Shown in pieces: positions 10,572 through 22,381 of a stretch of 64,000 nucleotides of DNA (positions within the stretch are counted from its first letter, which is position 1; every line of letters starts with the position of its first letter). A program made the position numbers and the translations under genes. Location: positions 93,642,418 through 93,706,417 of the forward strand of contig CM076261.1 of assembly GCA_038380795.1 (NCBI GenBank), written 5' to 3'. This stretch comes from Pyrocephalus nanus (Eukaryota > Chordata > Aves > Passeriformes > Tyrannidae). The notes beneath the pieces are model-generated. The model was not told the DNA's origin. It saw only the letters and a list, made by a program, of their open reading frames with translations, and searched no databases.

Positions 10572-12144
10572 CTTTGGTTTGTTTTTTATTATTCCATACT
10601 TGCTTGCCAGCTTTGGAAGCTGAAGATAACGACGAGGGGTAAAACTTCCTGTCTACTTTGAAGCTTAATGTTCTCCTTGAATGGTTTAATATGTTCTCAA
10701 GTGGTTAACAGGGAGAGTTGGAGGCTGAAAGGGTGTTCTTGCACGTTGGTGTGCATTTTTCATCACTGTACAGCATTGCCTGCCCGAGGAGTTGTTCTCC
10801 AAGGCGTGTTGAATGCTTGTTTACCAAGAGGCAGCTATCCCCATTGCAAAGAAAATGCAAGAGAGGGACTATGTTAAATTCATTCATTCCCAACATAAAG
10901 GACACAAAAGAAAGTAAGAATCCATCTCCTGCTGTTACATGTGTTTGGATATAAAGGGTCACTGTTCAGAAATACCTGAAAAGTGGGTACACTGCCCTGA
11001 GGAAGTCAAGGAGATGTGCTACAAAGAGGAGTTGTTTATGCATTTTATCAATATCAGGGAGAATTCTGTAGTAAAGCACATGACAATGGGTTTTTAAGGG
11101 TGATATTTCTAAAAGGGCCACTTGCAAAAGCTCTGGATTGCCAATAACTAATGTTCCCTGCTCTGTGGTATGCATTCCAGTGGGCTACAGGATAAATGAG
11201 GACAGGAAGACTGTTTTGAATGCAACTGCCGGCTTAATATACAAAAGTCTCCCCAGATGAGTTGATGGATGGAGGGACAAAGCTTTTGGGGACATGTGGT
11301 CGTGGCTATATCTGAGGTTCACAGACATCCCAATGGGCATTCCTAAAAAACTTTTTTGTTCAGGCAAGTATTAGGATTAGATCAAATAATGTGGAAAATT
11401 AACCCCATAGAAATGAATATTTACCAGTTTTCACTCCCTTGAGTGCTCAGAGGAAGTGATTTTTGACATTTCTCTCAGCATTAGCATCTTGTGGACTCAG
11501 AGCAAATAAATTTACTAGAGGAGAAAGCAAATTATCACAGTGATTCAATCATGTTGGATGAATCATTTTAGATACTAAATGGGTCATGGAAGAGGATAGA
11601 AGGTTAGATGACTTGTCAAAGTTATTTCCAGCCTGATTTGCTATTTTACTGCTATTTGTAGAATTGATCAAGTTCGTTATTTCTCATTTGTGTGATCTTA
11701 TGGGCTTGGCAATCTTATATTTTCTTTTTGTGTTGCCAGCAAATCCCGACTAATTGGGGAGGTCCAGAAGGTTTCATACGATTTTTTGAATTAACACTTA
11801 TTTTCTTCTGCTTTGATCAGTTTGTAGTGAATCTGTCTCACATCTGAGCTTAGTCTAATTCACCTCTACTGAAATTTCCTTACCAATTCAATCTTCTAGG
11901 AAATATTTTTTTAATTCCTCCTCATGTTACATTACACCATTCTCTGTATAAGTGAAGCAGTTTAATTCAGGAAGGCGTAAGAAACTTCAAGGAGAGAAAG
12001 AGAGGAAGGTCTTGTCCTGCATTAAGAGCAGGTGTTTCATCTGCAGGTTTGATGACAGCCTTCAACAATCTACTAAATCTCCCTGCTAACACATTTCTTT
12101 CATCTCCCCCCAGACCAACCATCCTGCCATGTGGAAAACACAGA
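10572..12144. other. Unique AT-rich sequence, nothing recognised
   Basis: About 1.6 kb with no recognised repeat family or exon. Open frames are under 90 codons and unrecognised. Confidence 0.42.
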
Positions 12145-12188
12145 ACTATAGAATGGTTTGGGTTGGAAGAGATCTTAAAGATTGTCTG
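12145..12188 (-). mobile_element. CR1 LINE tail fragment (very short)
   Basis: Only about 44 bp remain. CTATAGAATGGTTTGGGTTG and GAAGAGATCTTAAAGATTGT are the reverse complement of the CR1 3' end. The remainder is missing, either because the insertion was severely 5'-truncated or because of deletion. Confidence 0.85.
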
Positions 12189-12237
12189 GAGATGCTGGAA
12201 TAGATCAAGCGATGCAGGATGAAACTATCACCATGGG

Positions 12238-12257
12238 AAAAAAAAAAAAAAAAAAAA
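12238..12257. repeat. Poly-A run (20)
   Basis: Twenty uninterrupted A residues after CACCATGGG, about 50 bp beyond the short CR1 tail. CR1 does not use poly-A tails, so the two are probably unrelated. Confidence 0.95.
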
Positions 12258-13125
12258 GAAATTATTCAGTTCTTTCATTGAAAGTTTATTTTTAATCCCT
12301 GTTTCTATCTCAGTATTTCATGCCATTTGCTTTTTGTTCCCCTCATCATCTCTCTGTGTTTATTATCTGGCTGTCATGCTTTGCACTGAACTGGTAAGTG
12401 AAAAGGCTGCATTTGATGGTCCTTTCCAGATGTGTGTGTTCTTCTGCAGCTGAAGAAGTTTTTTTTTCAGGAAAACTATTTCCTCTCATTCATGCTCTCT
12501 CACAATGAGCTGCAATATGAGTTCCCAGCTCTCAGTCTTCAGGAAAAGTAGTTTCTGATGGCTGTCAGCCTCGGGAAGATGCTGAGAAGATGAGCGTCGG
12601 GAAGTCAGCGAGGGAATCATTTAAGGGTATTGAAAATGAGAGACGGGTGAGTGTCAGGAAGTAATTTGTTTTCTCAAGGCATAATAAACCTGCAGGATAA
12701 ACTTTCATCTCCAGTGATCACAGCGAGGTGGTGGTGATGTTTAAGAATAGAAAAGCATATTTCAGTGTAACAGTCTTGCTGGAAGAGCTAAATAAAAAGA
12801 AGTACTCGGCATGACCATCGAGACCAAGGAACAGGCCAGATCTTCCCTGAGCTGCAAAGGCAGCAGGAGCTTTTGCAGGTGCAAGTGGACTTTAAACTGA
12901 CTCTTTATGTGAGTGATTCACTTCATCTTTCTGCTCTGCAAAAGGCTGAACTCTTAAAAAGGGCCTACATGTACCAGAAAGGCCTCCATGTACATTTCCA
13001 GGGCTTCGATTAAGAAGTTTCAGGGAACAGACCAATTCCTCGGCCCTGCAGTGTTTCCTCGGAGTCCTGTTAGGCTTGATGAACTTTGCTGAATTCAAGA
13101 CAGGGTTTCCATGGAAACTTTTCTG
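12258..13125. other. Unique sequence, nothing recognised
   Basis: About 870 bp, no repeat family or exon recognised. Confidence 0.42.
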
Positions 13126-13145
13126 TTTTTTTTTTTTTTTTTTTT
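13126..13145. repeat. Poly-T run (20)
   Basis: Twenty uninterrupted T residues about 70 bp before the CR1 tail at 13216. Confidence 0.95.
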
Positions 13146-13215
13146 CATGTGTGCTGGTGAGGTGCCGAGCTCTGAGGCAAACCAGTCGTGTAGTTTAACC
13201 AAGGACTCTTTTCCT

Positions 13216-13545
13216 GGAATCATAGAATGGTTTGGGTTAGGAGGAACCTTCAAAGGCCATCTAGCTCTATGGGCAGGGATGCCACCCACTAGAAAAGGTT
13301 GCTCCAAGCCCATCCAACCTGGCTTTGAACATTCCAGGGATGGGCATCTACAGCTTCTCTGGGCAACTATGCCAAAGTCTCACCATCCTTATAATAAAGA
13401 ATTCCTTCTTAATATCTAATCTAAACCCATTTTCTGTCAGTTTAAAATTGCTGCCCCTTTTCCTGTCTTTACAGGCCTTGGTAAAAAAGTATCTCTGTCA
13501 AAAATTCTTTTCCTTCAGGGTCTCCAGCTGAGGGAGGAGTACCAC
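13216..13545 (-). mobile_element. CR1 LINE fragment
   Basis: An antisense CR1 of about 330 bp. The tail AATCATAGAATGGTTTGGG is at 13218. The copy then passes through the 3' UTR (CCAACCTGGCTTTGAACATT, AGCTTCTCTGGGCAACTATG, AATATCTAATCTAAACCC) and fades around CTTTTCCTTCAGGGTCTCC. Small deletions break the ORF2 end; for example, the CCTGCCATGGG segment is shortened. A 102-codon + strand frame here is antisense shadow. Confidence 0.93.
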
Positions 13546-16052
13546 CTCTCTCGTGGCTACTCTTGAGATGGAGAAAACAACTTCTTCTGGAGCACTGAGC
13601 TGTTGCAAAGTATTGGGGTGATATTTTTACTGAGTGTAGGTATAGGAGTCACACGTGGACTGGAAGCAAAGTGAAAAATTATGTCACCTTTGATTCCATA
13701 AGCTTTAATGAGATGTCTAAAAATTCCCTCAGGGCATTCAGGACACACAGTGACGTTCTGCTCTCATCCAAGGATGTTTTTCCCAAGCACTGTTTTTTCA
13801 GCTCACTTTTGTCAGTACTGAGCTTTCAAATGAAAGCACAGACTTTGAAAATAAAGAAAAAAAAAGAGTAGTTATGGGTCAGCCACATCTGTCAATATGT
13901 ACTTACTCTATGTACTTTTTAAAAAATAAAAATCCCACTTTTAAAAGGCTGTATTTGTTTTACTCATGGACAATCAGCTTCTCACTTTTTAGCCGGAGTG
14001 TTCTGGGCTGGGGAGGTTACTGCTGACTGACATCTTCACAGGGTGGAATTACTGATTAAGGGATGAAAGAGAGAAGAAAAAGGATTCTGGGGACTCTTTC
14101 TTCCACCTGAGAGATCACTCCATGGGATGGAGAGAGGGGTGGAGGAAATGAGCAAATCAAAGAGAAAACAGTTTTCTGACAGGGCCAGTGAGTGTTTGCA
14201 GAGCACTGTCTGATGTAGTTGTCACATCTGAATAAAGAGCCCTTGATGTCACCCACCAGGCTTTAGGGACCCTCCAGAACAGGCTGATGGGGATACTGAG
14301 TCTATGCCTGTGTGAAATGAACTACAAGGCAGTGGCAAACTTGTCTGTGGGACTAAATCCATTGAGCAGCAATTTTGCTGGGAATTTCAGCTGAAAAGAT
14401 AACCTGTAAGGGAAATTATTACAACACACAAGCAGAATCTAATTGAATCCCAGGGTCTATACAGAGTGAAAAAAAATTCTACAGGGGAAATCTATTTTAA
14501 TTCCTCTCTATTTAAACTTTTTCATTCCTTCTCTGGATCTTTCATTTGGTGAAAAATTTGTAAGAATCTTTGCCTTTGGATCTACACAGCAAAAACCCCA
14601 AAATTTCAGGGACAGAACACATCTGAAAAAACAAGATGAAATTTTTTTATCAAAGATAATGATTAGATTGAGGTGTCTAATCTGGGATAGTGCAAATCAG
14701 TGAAGATTGCCCCAAATATTTCTGTGCTTAATTGTCCTCACCTTCACTGAGAGAATAAAGTGCTAATATTGCATTTTACTCATTGGTCAGTAAGATGCTC
14801 TAAAGTCTACTAGATTATAAAATTTACATTGCAGTATTTTAATGTAAATTTATTTTTCCCTTTCAACTTTTAGATATTTCCTTGTTTCAATAGAAATTGT
14901 GTCTACTTTGGATCTCCTTCGACTATTGTACAAAAATCTGTTCCATTAGATTTGTACAGAAATGGTGAGGATGAGGTCAGATTCATCTCCTTGGTTCATC
15001 CAGCCTAACCTGGGTTCCTCTCTAAGGATCATAATCCTTATCCAAGGATTCTTCAGGAGTCAGTGAAAGCAAATATTTCCAGTGGACAGTAATGACTGTC
15101 TGCTACCCTAATCAGAGTCAGGGCATGAGCTGACCTGGCCTCTGTTTGCTGGGATAAATTCAGGATATACTTTAAAGGACCAATGGTGTTAAATGATGTG
15201 TTATTCCATGTGGAAGAGGTAATCAGACCCTGTGAGTCCCCACAAAAATCATGGAATTTCATTTGCCATTGCAAATTTAAAACAAAAAATAATCCCATGA
15301 GTCTTTCTTGAACCATTCTGCCTGCAAGTAACAACAACAGCAACTGTCAGGGGAATGATGATTATTCTATCGATGTTCATTATAACTGAATATTGGAAAG
15401 TTTCCTCACATCTTCTGATAAAGAAGGGGACACATTTTCTGATATAAAAAAGCCATACTGACTTAGTTCATTTTGTTATTGGAGATACTACACTCAGTAG
15501 CATAGAGGAGCACTACTGAAGGAAGTGATATTTGTGAAAACAGAATTTATTTCTCCACTGAGGCTGCCATATATTACCTCTTAATCCAATTTACTGTTAA
15601 GACCCATAAACTGTTGGTCTGGCAAAGCTAAAATGCTGTTGTGTGAGAGTGGGATGGAAGAAGAAGCAAAAAGTGGGGTCAAGAAAAATCTGAGTTTCAC
15701 AGCTGAATGCTTTGGACTGTGAAGCCATGGTTCAAGCAGCAAATTAAAGCATTTGGTATTACTAACTTGGGAAAAGCAGCATATTCGTGTCACCATAGCC
15801 TGAGCTCTTTTGGTCTAAAATGATTGCCATAATGCATTTAAGAAATGTAACAATGCCAATAAAAGGCACATTTGCACCTCTGCAGAATCTTATATCAACT
15901 TACACTATCGCTCACCCACTGGCCCTCCCTGCACAGTCGTCACACTTTGACTGTTTTGACCCATTTTGAGCTACAGGTCAGGACTATTTCAGGTCTGAAG
16001 AGTTTAACAACTGTGTCATAACTCATTTTGGGAGTTAAAGAACGAAGGGAGT
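13546..16052. other. Unique AT-rich sequence with one hairpin
   Basis: About 2.5 kb without a recognised repeat family or exon. It holds an 11-bp perfect inverted repeat at 14820-14851 (listed separately). Open frames are under 100 codons. Confidence 0.42.
14820..14851. repeat. Perfect 11-bp inverted repeat, 10-nt loop
   Basis: AAATTTACATT (14820-14830) and AATGTAAATTT (14841-14851) are exact reverse complements around GCAGTATTTT. The element is AT-rich and could form a hairpin or cruciform. It may be chance or a remnant of a palindromic element. Confidence 0.8.
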
Positions 16053-16247
16053 ACTGTGAGGGTGGGGAGGCCCTGGCACAGGTTGCCCAGAGAAGCTGTG
16101 GATGCCCCAACCCTGGAAGAGCTAAAGAACAGGTTGGATGAGGCTTTGAGCAACCTGGTCTTGTGGAAGGTGTCCCTGCCGAAGGGTTTTAGATTTAGAT
16201 GATCTTTAAGGTCCTTTCCAACTATAAAAATTCTACGATTCTATGAT
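16053..16247 (+). mobile_element. CR1 LINE fragment, 3' tail
   Basis: A sense CR1 of about 195 bp. It contains ACTGTGAGGGTGGGGAGGCC, CACAGGTTGCCCAGAGAAGC and ACAGGTTGGATGAGGCTTTG, then GTGTCCCTGCC, and ends TTCTACGATTCTATGAT. It is 5'-truncated with little or no coding part. A (TA)16 microsatellite begins about 40 bp after its end. Confidence 0.94.
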
Positions 16248-16284
16248 ATGATTCCATAGGATGATCCAAAAAAAAGACTACATA

Positions 16285-16288
<4 letters not shown>

Positions 16289-16320
<32 letters not shown>
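16289..16320. repeat. (TA)16 microsatellite
   Basis: Sixteen uninterrupted TA dinucleotides, flanked by further AT-rich sequence (CATATATT before, AAATTATTTATAAA after). Probably length-polymorphic. Confidence 0.96.
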
Positions 16321-16327
<7 letters not shown>

Positions 16328-16411
16328 TTATAAACCTCAAAGTTCTAGTGTGAATAAGAAAATTAGTATGAATGCTACAGGTACACTAGACTTTGTATTT
16401 CTTAAAATTTC

Positions 16412-16434
16412 TTTTTTTTTTTTTTTTTTTTTTT
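16412..16434. repeat. Poly-T run (23)
   Basis: Twenty-three uninterrupted T residues followed by ATTGCAG. This looks like a strong polypyrimidine tract plus AG acceptor, but no exon is recognisable downstream. Confidence 0.95.
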
Positions 16435-18529
16435 ATTGCAGTGTCCAAAAAGTAACAGCAAAAAGGAAAAAGAAAGGGACTAAAACCTGTAGTCTGACTC
16501 ACACTGACGTCAGAGCCATTTTTCCAAGAGGGTAAAGCTCACCACAAGGCCAAAAGCCAGCTGAAGGCTTAGCATCACTTCAAATCCCTCCAGAAAATGA
16601 AATTTCACTGATGGGTAAGTCTCAGAGCAGGCTTTTACACAGTGGGGATTTTCACAAATGTGGAGGTTTTATTCTTTTGTGCTTTCTCGGTGACCTTTGA
16701 CTAAATGTGTCTTTTCTGCAGCAATCAAGCAACATTAGGAATAAAACAGGGAAGATAAAAAGCACCTTGAGAACATTTGTTTTTATTGCAAGGTGTCCCA
16801 TTCCCTGCCATCCCGGGGAAATGAAGCCTGGGAGGGATAGCAGTAGAAACAGCACTTTATTGAATTGGCTCTTCCCGCTCCCATTTCATAACAATGAGGT
16901 ATGAAACACAAATTTTAACACCTAGACAATTCGTTTTGGCACAAATACACAGCTTTAAAATTAATAAAAAGCCATATAAATTATGAAAGTGATTTACCAA
17001 GCACAATAAATTTTGTCATCTGTCACTTTTATGCTTGCATACCTGCTCTCTCTCTCTCTCATTGACTTTTATGCCTTCTATATGCTAAATACCCTCATGA
17101 ACCTACAATAGACTTCACAGGCTTTGACAGCCAGAGTTTTGTTAAATTATTTTCTTTTTTTCTTTTTTTTTTTTTGGTAGTTGTTTAGGGAAAATAATTC
17201 AACTCTCAGTTTTATTCTGCCTTCATTTACAGACACCTGCAGTCAGTCACCTTGGATACTTGTATTTTTCAGTATTTGTCATCAGATGTGTAGAGATGTT
17301 TAATGCCAGAAGCAGAGATGGGTTCTCATTTGCCTTTTGTACACACAAAATAACATTTCTTGGTTCTTTTTCTATGAATACTGTAAATTTGAAGCATGAT
17401 TGAGTTCCTGTGTGATAAAATTCATCTTTATATAGCCTGTAATATTCTTCAGTCTCAATACAGTGAATTTCTAAATGGTTTTGAGCTTAAATTTTTGCAA
17501 ATGGCTGCCACTTTTTTTTTCTTTTTTTTTTTTTTTCTTTCTCCCCATTTATTTTAGTTTTACAAGTAGAGGAACTGAGGGTTTTAATATTTCATGGATA
17601 GCTATTTTTCCTTCCTATTATTGGAGCTAAGTGTTTTTGATGCTGGAAACGTTCTCATCACTAGTAGAAACTATAGTGGACTTCACTAAGGAAATGTTGC
17701 ATTTTTCAAAATGAAAAATAACTTCTAAAAAAGCATCAGGTAAGCTTATAAAAAGTAATTCTAGAAATAAAAATTATATAAATTTTAAAAATTGCAGAAA
17801 ACTCAGCATATGTCCCATTTATGGGTATTCCCTCACCCTAAGTTGTATCTAATATTATTGAAACCAGGCAAGTGAGCTCTGACTTTCTCTTTTAGAGAAA
17901 ACAATTTAGCAGCAGCAGCAGCAGCAGCAACAGCCTTTCAACTACTGCCTGATAGGGATTTCTCTGTCAGCCCTGGTTGATGTCTCAGTACCACTGCATA
18001 GGAACCTGTTATCCAAGAGGGTAAAGTCCATACTGAGCAAAGATGTAGCAAGTCCTCTTTGATGAAAATCTCCTATCAAAGATAGAAAACTAGAGGAAAA
18101 GTGCTGGTACATGACAGGCTGATCGGTTTCCTGAACTCTAGAATTCTGAAACCAGCCTGGAAATGTTTCACAACTGCTGGATGGCCCAGGGACTTCTGCG
18201 AATTAATGGGAGGTTTTCCCAAGATCGTGGGTTTTGGTGGCACAGAAAGCATTGGTGACACTGGGGACTCCAGGCTGTGCTTGGAAGTGGCATCTGCTTC
18301 CGTCCTAGGAGATATTTTTTTAGGTTAGATATTGGACAGGTGGCTTAGCAGCAGGATTTACATGGGTGTATTCCTCTTGTCCTTTCTGAGCCCCTCCTGC
18401 AGTCAGCTCTCCCTCCACACTGCTCTGCTCCCTGGCATGTGAAGGTGAGGTACATCTGAATTCCAGAGATACATCTGAATTGCAGCCAAATCCTTCTACT
18501 GTGTTTAGGTACCCAAAAGAAAACATGAG
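16435..18529. other. Unique AT-rich sequence with small microsatellites
   Basis: About 2.1 kb with no exon or transposon recognised. It contains (CT)7 at 17046-17060, T-rich tracts at 17163-17175 and 17512-17536, and (AGC)7 at 17908-17928. The segment 16900-17040 is AT-rich and repeat-free, and could be conserved non-coding DNA. Confidence 0.42.
17908..17928. repeat. (AGC)7 trinucleotide microsatellite
   Basis: Seven perfect AGC triplets followed by AACAGC. No open frame of note surrounds it, so a coding polyglutamine or polyserine tract is not supported. Confidence 0.95.
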
Positions 18530-19110
18530 ATCACAGAATCATAGAATAGCTAAGTTGTAAGAGACCCTAAAGATCATCTAATTCCAATCCCCCTGCCATG
18601 GACCCCATCCAACATGGTCTTGAACATTTCTAGGGATGAGGCACCCACAGCTTCTCTGGCCAATCTGTTCCAGAGCCCCACCACCCTCACAATAAAGAAT
18701 TTCTTCTTCATATATAATCAAAATCTACCCTCTTTCAGTTCACAGCCATTATCCCTTGCCCTGCCACTACATGCTCTTGTCACAAGTCCCTCTCCAGCTC
18801 TCTTGCACTCCCTTTAGGTAAAGGAAGGTCCTATTAAAGGTCTCCTTGAAGCCTTTCTTTATGGCAGAGGTTTTACAGCACCGAAATCACCTTTGTGTCC
18901 ATCCTCTGGACTCACTCCAAACTCTGAGGCCTGTCAAGGTTCCTCTGGATGCCATCCCTTCCCGCCAGCACTTTGCTTGTAGACACAGTTTGGTGTTCTC
19001 AGCAAACTCGCTGAGGGTGCCCTCGATCCCACCACTCATGTCACCAAAGAAGATATCAAATAATGCCAGTCCCATGATGTCATCATCCACCTGCCAGAGC
19101 TTTGGTGCCT
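18530..19110 (-). mobile_element. CR1 LINE with RT catalytic block, internally deleted
   Basis: An antisense CR1 of about 580 bp. The tail (TCACAGAATCATAGAATAGC) is at 18531 and the 3' UTR and end of ORF2 run to about 18910. The sequence then jumps to the reverse transcriptase catalytic block. On the - strand, LFDIFF, GDMSGGIEGTLSEF and AENTKL are readable (about 18986-19060). The family has FADD followed by TKL at this place, so the catalytic aspartates are replaced (EN for DD). The region normally lying between this block and the C-terminus is missing, so a large internal deletion is inferred. The copy is dead. Confidence 0.88.
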
Positions 19111-19618
19111 AATTTCATTATTTCCTCCTATCTGAGCTATTATTTCTGGATGTTTTGCACAGGACTTGATCCAAAAAAATTTTAGATCATCCAGTCAATA
19201 AAAGGAGGCCACAGGACCTGAACAGCTCAGTTCAACCACTGCCAGGTAAATCTTCTCCTCAGCTTTTGTCTACATGGAGGTTTTCTGCAGCAGAAATTTG
19301 CCAACAGAATATTTTCCTCCAAATATCCTCCAATTCAGATTGAGTTCAGTGAATTTTGATTGTTTGTGTCAGCTGCCTGCTTAATCATAGAGATTTCTAA
19401 GAGCAGTGGGGAAAATGTGTTCCTCGTGGCATCAAATCCCTGGAGTGACTCAAATTGTACTGAGTGATCCTGCTGCTGGAAGAAGGTGTTGGCTGAAGAT
19501 AAGGAATCTGTATAAAACAAACACATCCCCCTCATAAAGAGCACTCAAGTCAATTAAAGGTTCTCATTACAATTACAGCTAAATTGCTCAGGGCCAACAC
19601 ATATTTTTAAGTCATAAG

Positions 19619-19620
<2 letters not shown>
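19111..19620. other. Unique sequence, nothing recognised
   Basis: About 500 bp with no recognised family between the CR1 copy and the poly-A run. Confidence 0.4.

Positions 19621-19658
<38 letters not shown>
19621..19658. repeat. Poly-A run (38)
   Basis: Thirty-eight uninterrupted A residues after GTCATAAGCT. There is no AATAAA signal in the preceding 30 bp and no recognisable cDNA upstream, so a processed pseudogene is not supported. Confidence 0.95.
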
Positions 19659-19660
<2 letters not shown>

Positions 19661-20553
19661 AGCAGGAATGAGGAGATCTTTGTGGATCTGGAGATAAAGG
19701 AAAACCAAACATTTCAGGACATGCTAACTGAAAGGGTGAGGCTGGTTTTCCTTTACTGCTTTTCAGTAACATTTAATCATTAAAATTGACTAAAATTCAG
19801 GGGCTGCTGAAGTCTGAACTTGTTAATTCAACAGTGCCACTGAAGAAGATGGTGCTACAGTGGAGTGGGAGAGTTATAGGTATAAATCGTCACTCCCTTA
19901 ATGCTTTCAGACACAAAGCCTTGAGCTTCCACCACCCCCTTCAGCAAAAAAAAAACCACAGAAGATGAGATAAAACATAGGGAACTCTGGAAATCTGGTA
20001 CTTATGCTTCACCACAACTGCTCTTTGAGGACAGCAAGGAAGGAGAGAGATGGCTCACTGCATGTTCTGAGGAACACAAGGACAGAGAAGAGGAGTATCA
20101 TGCAGATAGCTTGGAATCCAAACTAACTCCATTATCTCTTCACAAAATTTATCTTGGGTATTTTCAGGAGATTTCTTACATAATCTTTGAAATTATAACT
20201 TGCATATTGAGGAAGGCAAACAGAGGACTGAGGAAGCAAAACACAATCCCTGTTTTTCAAAATTTTTATTATATAAAAATATACACATAGTTCATTCTTG
20301 TGGTTAGATTTTCAATCTCCATGACATTTCAGGCTACATGGGATGGTGGCAGCCACTAAAGGAGGAGCAAGAAGGTGTTACAGCAGCTCAGTTTTTCCAG
20401 GACCTTCATATTCCTAGTGATCTTTAAGAACCAAATCTTTAAACACTGGGTACTATTAGAGTTTAGGTTAGAATTTTTGTATTTTTGAGTTTTTGCATTT
20501 TGTATATTTGAAATCCTACTTGTCTTACAGCCCCAGATACCCAGTTCTTTTGC

Positions 20554-20600
20554 TGATAATTTCTTAATTAATTGATATTAATCAATTGATATAATTATCA
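20554..20600. repeat. Nested AT-rich inverted repeats
   Basis: The outer arms TGATAATT (20554-20561) and AATTATCA (20593-20600) are exact reverse complements. Inside them AATTGAT (20570-20576) and ATCAATT (20581-20587) form a second exact pair with a 4-nt loop. The structure could extrude as a cruciform. Several TAAT words suggest possible homeodomain sites. Confidence 0.75.
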
Positions 20601-22338
20601 CTTAGATGAGAAGAATTCCTCAGATATCGTGTTTATGCAATGGTAGGCTGTAGATTTTCTGTTAATATGACCTTTTAATGAAGAGTAAGTGCATAGGATG
20701 TACTTGAAGAGCAGGCAGGGAGCAACATAAGATGCATTTATGGTTAATTAACTAGTGGGAAAATCATGAGAAGTTCAAACTATATTACAGGTCAACCCTT
20801 TTATTCTTTTTCCCAAGAAAACACTTAGGAAGTCAGGTTTTATAATTCTTTAAAATAAGTCAGTGTCAAGACAGTCAAGTACTGCAGACTTTAGGCCAAA
20901 TATATTCTTGGTTTCTGTGGGTATAGACCCTGGTTTGGGGGCTGCAAAAGGACTTCCAGACTGGCCCTCAGCTCTTGAATAATTTTCTATGTGGTGTTTT
21001 GCCAGACAGATTGTGGACTGTGGCTCATGTCACAATAATAAATGCCAGACATTCCTCATGCAGATAGTGTCTCATGAGAGCTCTTTACCAGGAAAAATGA
21101 AAGTCTAAATACATGGGCACTTCAACTGAGGGCAGGAGTGTTGATCTCCAGCAGAATACAAGGTGACCTAATTTGTCTGATGGAAGTGGAGATTGGAAGG
21201 AGGCAAAATGCTTTGTCTCTCGTTTTTTTCCTTTTCTCTGATTTTTGATCCATGTTTTAAGGCTGCACTTCCAAGGCAGAAATGCAATCCCTGTGCATTT
21301 TCCACATGATTATGTGCTTCAATATAACCACAGTTTCCATTAAATGGAAGCCATATTCTTCAAATTGCAGCAATTTGGCAACATTTCCCTGGATACTGTT
21401 TGGCAGGGGTGAAGCAGGGGCTTTTAAGATTTATTATGAAATGTATTCCCAAAAGGTACTTAGTGGTGTAGAGTTTTGCTCCAGGCACACCTGAACCTGG
21501 GGAAAAATAGGGCTATTATGAGGCTTTTATGATCTTTGTAGACAGAAGAATCTACAGCTGGAGAAGCAGTGACTGCAGATGCCATGACAAGTAAATACCA
21601 CAATAAATACCACGAAGAATTGTACTTTGTAATCACATGTCACGTTTTGCAACATATATAACATCATCTATTTATATGTTCTATAGTTTAGAGTAATCTA
21701 TCTTTTTAGAGGAAGGTTTTTTTGATCCCAGCTCAAAAATGCTTTACACATGCCCTGCTATAGCCAGTGTTGAGGGATTGTTGTCATGTTTGAGTAAATA
21801 CTTCTTCATAGTTTGAAAAATTCTGTTGTGCAATATAGTGAATTTAATGGCTTCATATCTAGCCCACTGACAGGCAGTGCACAGCCACAGGAAAAAAACA
21901 GTGGCTGAGATTATAATAGGAGGAAGACATAAAAGAAGGATTCAAGTAGTAGGAAAAATGTTTCATGTAGACACCAACATAATGATTGCAACACCTACAA
22001 GAATGGTTCCTACCCAGGAGTCATTCAAATTATATTTCAGAGAAAATTGCATATTTTTCCTCCTCCCTCAAAGCAGAGCTAGGCAGGGAAAAAAATTCCA
22101 CTTAGAGGAATTCTGGGATTTCCAACCATTTTACTATTTGGAAATGAAGCAAATATATTTTATCTCAATAAAACTTCAAAGGAAATGACATTTTAAAAGA
22201 AAAAAAATTTGGTTCAATACATGCTAGCTTTTGGAATTGCTTTTTAAAAAATTAATTTCTTCTGCACCAAAAATGCGTTCCCAACTGCTTCATTTTCTCT
22301 TTCCAAGTGGAATTTTAACTTCCTTTTCCTATTTCAAA

Positions 22339-22381
22339 ATGTTTTCATTTAAATGAAAATGGAAGTGCATGATGAAAACAT
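22339..22381. repeat. 18-bp palindrome with an overlapping inverted repeat
   Basis: TTTTCATTTAAATGAAAA (22342-22359) is a perfect palindrome. The 10-bp word ATGTTTTCAT at 22339-22348 also has its exact reverse complement ATGAAAACAT at 22372-22381. Non-coding and AT-rich. Confidence 0.8.

Noticed and set aside
16412..16535. T23 followed by ATTGCAG as a splice acceptor with a lysine-rich frame
   Set aside because: The frame is dominated by low-complexity A-rich codons and has no donor or family match.
17908..17928. Coding polyglutamine/polyserine tract from (AGC)7
   Set aside because: No long open frame surrounds it; an ordinary microsatellite in non-coding DNA.
19590..19658. Processed pseudogene ending in the A38 run
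   Set aside because: No polyadenylation signal, no cDNA-like sequence upstream and no target-site duplication seen.
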